Positions 15,500-16,938 of a stretch of 16,938 bases of DNA are shown one piece after another. The DNA comes from Prevotella sp. CAG:617 (GTDB taxonomy: Bacteria; Bacteroidota; Bacteroidia; Bacteroidales; Bacteroidaceae). Position 1 is the stretch's first letter; every line of letters starts with the position of its first letter. Where the stretch lies: NCBI GenBank assembly GCA_000438115.1, contig FR903559.1, positions 1 to 16,938 of the forward strand. The letters are read 5' to 3'. The position numbers and the translations under genes are program-made. The notes under the pieces were generated by a model. It saw nothing but the letters and a program-made list of their open reading frames with translations. It had not been told where the DNA came from and ran no database searches.

Positions 15500-16444
15500 A
15501 TGCGTAAACAAACTTTCCAGACACGAGTCACTACCAGTGCCGCCACACTGTTTTTTTCAGTTGTGGCGTGCATTGTCTTGTGGATGTGGAACGACTGGAG
15601 CAATCTCCAGCGCCTGGGCGGACTGGGTCTCACCCTGCTGACAGCCTACCTCATGGTAGAGTGGAACAATACGTTCTCACTCATGCGTGTACGCTCACGC
15701 ATGACCTCGTCAACCTTCCTGCTGCTCATGGCCGCCTGCCCGCTGCTGCAGACGTGGACCACGCAGATGCTCGTTCCGCTGAGCCTGTTGCTGTGCTACT
15801 TCTGCCTGTTCCGCTCCTACCAGAAAGTACGCGCCGAAGCCGACTTTTTCCACGCCTTTTCCTTTCTGGGCCTGGGTTGTCTGTTCTTTCCACAACTGCT
15901 CTACTTCGTGCCGCTGCTGCTCGTCAGCTGTCTGGTGCAGCTGCGCAGCCTGAGCCTGCGCAGTTTCATGGCGTGTCTGCTGGGTCTCTCGCTGCCCTAC
16001 TGGTGCTACGCCGGCTACTCTATATGGCACAACCAGTTGGACCTGACCGTGCTGCATTTCGAACAGCTCCTCACCCTGCAAATGCCGGATTACCATGCGT
16101 TGACCGTCAGTCAGGTGCTGTCGGGCGGATTTGTCATGGCGGCAACCATGCTCGCCACCTTCCACTATCAGCGTACGGCCTATCACGACAAGATTCGCAC
16201 CCGTATGTTTCTGAACCTGCTCGTCACGCAGGAATATCTCATCATCCTGCTCATGGTAGGGCAGCCGCAACACTTCGAAACCATGCTGCGCCTGCTCATT
16301 GTGAACTCCTCCCCCCTGATTGCCCACTATCTTACGCTGGCCAAGGGGCGTTTCTTCCATTTCTGGTTTATCTTCTGTCTGCTGCTCTACGCAGCGTTTG
16401 CCGTACTCATGCGTTTTCCCCTTGAATCATGGAAAGTCTGGTAA
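15500..16444 (+). CDS. Polytopic inner-membrane protein of unknown function
   Basis: I do not recognise this 314-residue protein. Nearly the whole length is hydrophobic, with about nine or ten likely membrane helices (about 14-31, 38-57, 70-88, 90-106, 116-150 as two, 154-175, 205-225, 238-258, 264-308 as one or two). Short basic loops (RVRSRM, RSYQKVRAE, YHDKIRTRM) suggest cytoplasmic sides. There are no soluble domains, no signal-peptidase site, and no catalytic or ATP-binding motif. Histidines and aromatic residues are scattered with no metal-site pattern. It starts 49 bp after purD and its end overlaps the YqaA-like gene by 16 bases, so the two membrane proteins are probably co-translated. 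Transport or envelope lipid handling are only guesses. It looks like an intact gene, and its codon use matches its neighbours. Confidence 0.8.
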   Translation: MRKQTFQTRVTTSAATLFFSVVACIVLWMWNDWSNLQRLGGLGLTLLTAYLMVEWNNTFSLMRVRSRMTSSTFLLLMAACPLLQTWTTQMLVPLSLLLCYFCLFRSYQKVRAEADFFHAFSFLGLGCLFFPQLLYFVPLLLVSCLVQLRSLSLRSFMACLLGLSLPYWCYAGYSIWHNQLDLTVLHFEQLLTLQMPDYHALTVSQVLSGGFVMAATMLATFHYQRTAYHDKIRTRMFLNLLVTQEYLIILLMVGQPQHFETMLRLLIVNSSPLIAHYLTLAKGRFFHFWFIFCLLLYAAFAVLMRFPLESWKVW

Positions 16445-16878
16445 GCTGGCTCATTGCCCACGGAAGCCTGGGCATGTTTATTGCAGCCTTCCTCTCGGGA
16501 AGCATACTCCCCTTCAGCTCTGAACTGGTCATGGCGGGCCTGCTGATGATTAAGGCCGACCCGTGGCAACTGCTCATCTGGGGAACGGCAGGCAACACGC
16601 TGGGCACGCTGGTAAACTACGGTATCGGTCATTTTGGAAAGGAGGAATGGATTATGCGCTACGCCAAAGTGCCGCCCGAAAAGCTGGAAAAAGGCATCCG
16701 GCGCGTGCGCCGCTACGGTGCCTGGGCCGGACTGCTGTCGTGGCTGCCGGTTGTCGGTGAAATCCTCACCGTGGCCATGGGTTACATGCGCACCAACTTC
16801 CTGCTGTCGTGCTTTACCATTACGTTGGGAAAATTTCTGCGCTATTACGCCATTATCTTTATCTACCAATCCGTATGA
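16429..16878 (+). CDS. YqaA-like VTT/DedA-family (SNARE-associated) membrane protein
   Basis: The 149-residue product matches the small YqaA branch of the VTT/DedA family. It opens with a short amphipathic helix, then FLSGSILPFSSELVMAGLL (21-39) and GTAGNTLGTLVNYGIGHFG (about 52-70), the paired re-entrant segments with the conserved Pro, Glu, Gly and Asn. A charged cytoplasmic stretch (KLEKGIRRVRRYG) follows, then a third conserved segment GLLSWLPVVGEILTVAMGYMR, and a last helix. DedA-family proteins act as lipid scramblases or flippases for undecaprenyl phosphate or phospholipids, but this short branch has not, to my knowledge, been assigned a substrate. The ATG at 16429 lies within the previous gene (16-nt overlap), and its TGA overlaps the next ATG (ATGA at 16875-16878). 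Expression is probably coupled with both neighbours. Confidence 0.88.
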   Translation: MESLVSWLIAHGSLGMFIAAFLSGSILPFSSELVMAGLLMIKADPWQLLIWGTAGNTLGTLVNYGIGHFGKEEWIMRYAKVPPEKLEKGIRRVRRYGAWAGLLSWLPVVGEILTVAMGYMRTNFLLSCFTITLGKFLRYYAIIFIYQSV

Positions 16879-16938
16879 ACAAGACTTTACTATGCTTTCT
16901 CCTGCTGCTTGCGGCGGGCCTGTGGTCCTGCCGTCAGG
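16875..16938 (+). CDS. N-terminus of a lipoprotein (cut by the window edge)
   Basis: Only 21 codons are visible: a basic start (MNK), a Leu/Ala-rich hydrophobic stretch and LWSC with C19 as the predicted lipidated cysteine, followed by Arg-Gln. Bulky Trp at the -2 position is uncommon for a lipobox but the overall pattern is clear. The ATG overlaps the YqaA-like stop codon by four bases, so it continues the same transcription unit. The function cannot be told from this fragment. Confidence 0.7.
   Translation, partial: MNKTLLCFLLLLAAGLWSCRQ

Noticed and set aside
15493..15507. Four-codon open frame overlapping the start of the membrane-protein gene
   Set aside because: ATG followed by three codons and TAA across the real start could act as a translational regulator, but such a short frame is expected by chance and has no ribosome-binding signal.
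1..16938. CRISPR array, tRNA, rRNA, transposase, toxin-antitoxin or defence genes
   Set aside because: I looked on both strands and found no spaced repeats of CRISPR type, no cloverleaf or rRNA sequence, and no mobile-element or defence protein motifs.

Overview
The window looks like the chromosome of a GC-rich member of the Bacteroidales. The evidence is the set of families (GH3-type acyl-adenylating enzyme, SbsA-type Ig-like lipoprotein, DUF3108 protein, Bacteroidetes-style GH2 beta-galactosidase with a discoidin domain), Bacteroidetes-type promoters (TAnnTTTG at -7, sometimes TTG or TTTG about 19-20 nt upstream) and little sign of Shine-Dalgarno sequences. I cannot name the genus. I see no tRNA, rRNA, CRISPR array, insertion sequence or phage gene. 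Coding density and base composition are even, so this reads as core chromosome.

Layout. (1) Positions 1-764, minus strand: the N-terminal 254 residues of an OmpA/MotB-type peptidoglycan-binding lipoprotein; its C-terminus lies outside the window. A 311-bp divergent spacer holds a 24-bp AT-rich palindrome. (2) 1076-1861: an inositol-monophosphatase-family phosphatase with its own promoter. (3) 2030-9430: a probable five-gene operon: GH3 acyl-adenylating enzyme, Ig-like lipoprotein, DUF3108 periplasmic protein, PdxB (erythronate-4-phosphate dehydrogenase) and Kup potassium transporter. It starts at a good promoter at 1941-1972 and ends at a 19-bp stem-loop at 9452-9514. (4) 9744-13790: a secreted 1348-residue GH2 beta-galactosidase-like enzyme standing alone between two terminators. 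(5) 13791-14181: a regulatory spacer with the GH2 terminator, a tandem 21-bp palindromic repeat, the best promoter in the window and a structured 5' leader. (6) 14182-16938: purD, a polytopic membrane protein of unknown function, a YqaA-like VTT/DedA-family membrane protein and the first 21 codons of a lipoprotein. The last three genes overlap one another and are probably translationally coupled.

Functionally the window mixes metabolism (pyridoxal phosphate synthesis by PdxB, purine synthesis by PurD, K+ uptake by Kup, glycan cleavage by the GH2 enzyme) with envelope proteins (OmpA lipoprotein, Ig-like lipoprotein, DUF3108 protein, two membrane proteins). No obviously new multi-gene system such as a defence island or biosynthetic cluster is present. 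The observations most worth checking are the tandem palindromes spaced 21 bp apart upstream of purD, the purD leader hairpin, the Gln in place of a catalytic-pocket His in the GH2 enzyme, and the operon that couples GH3 to two envelope proteins and PdxB.
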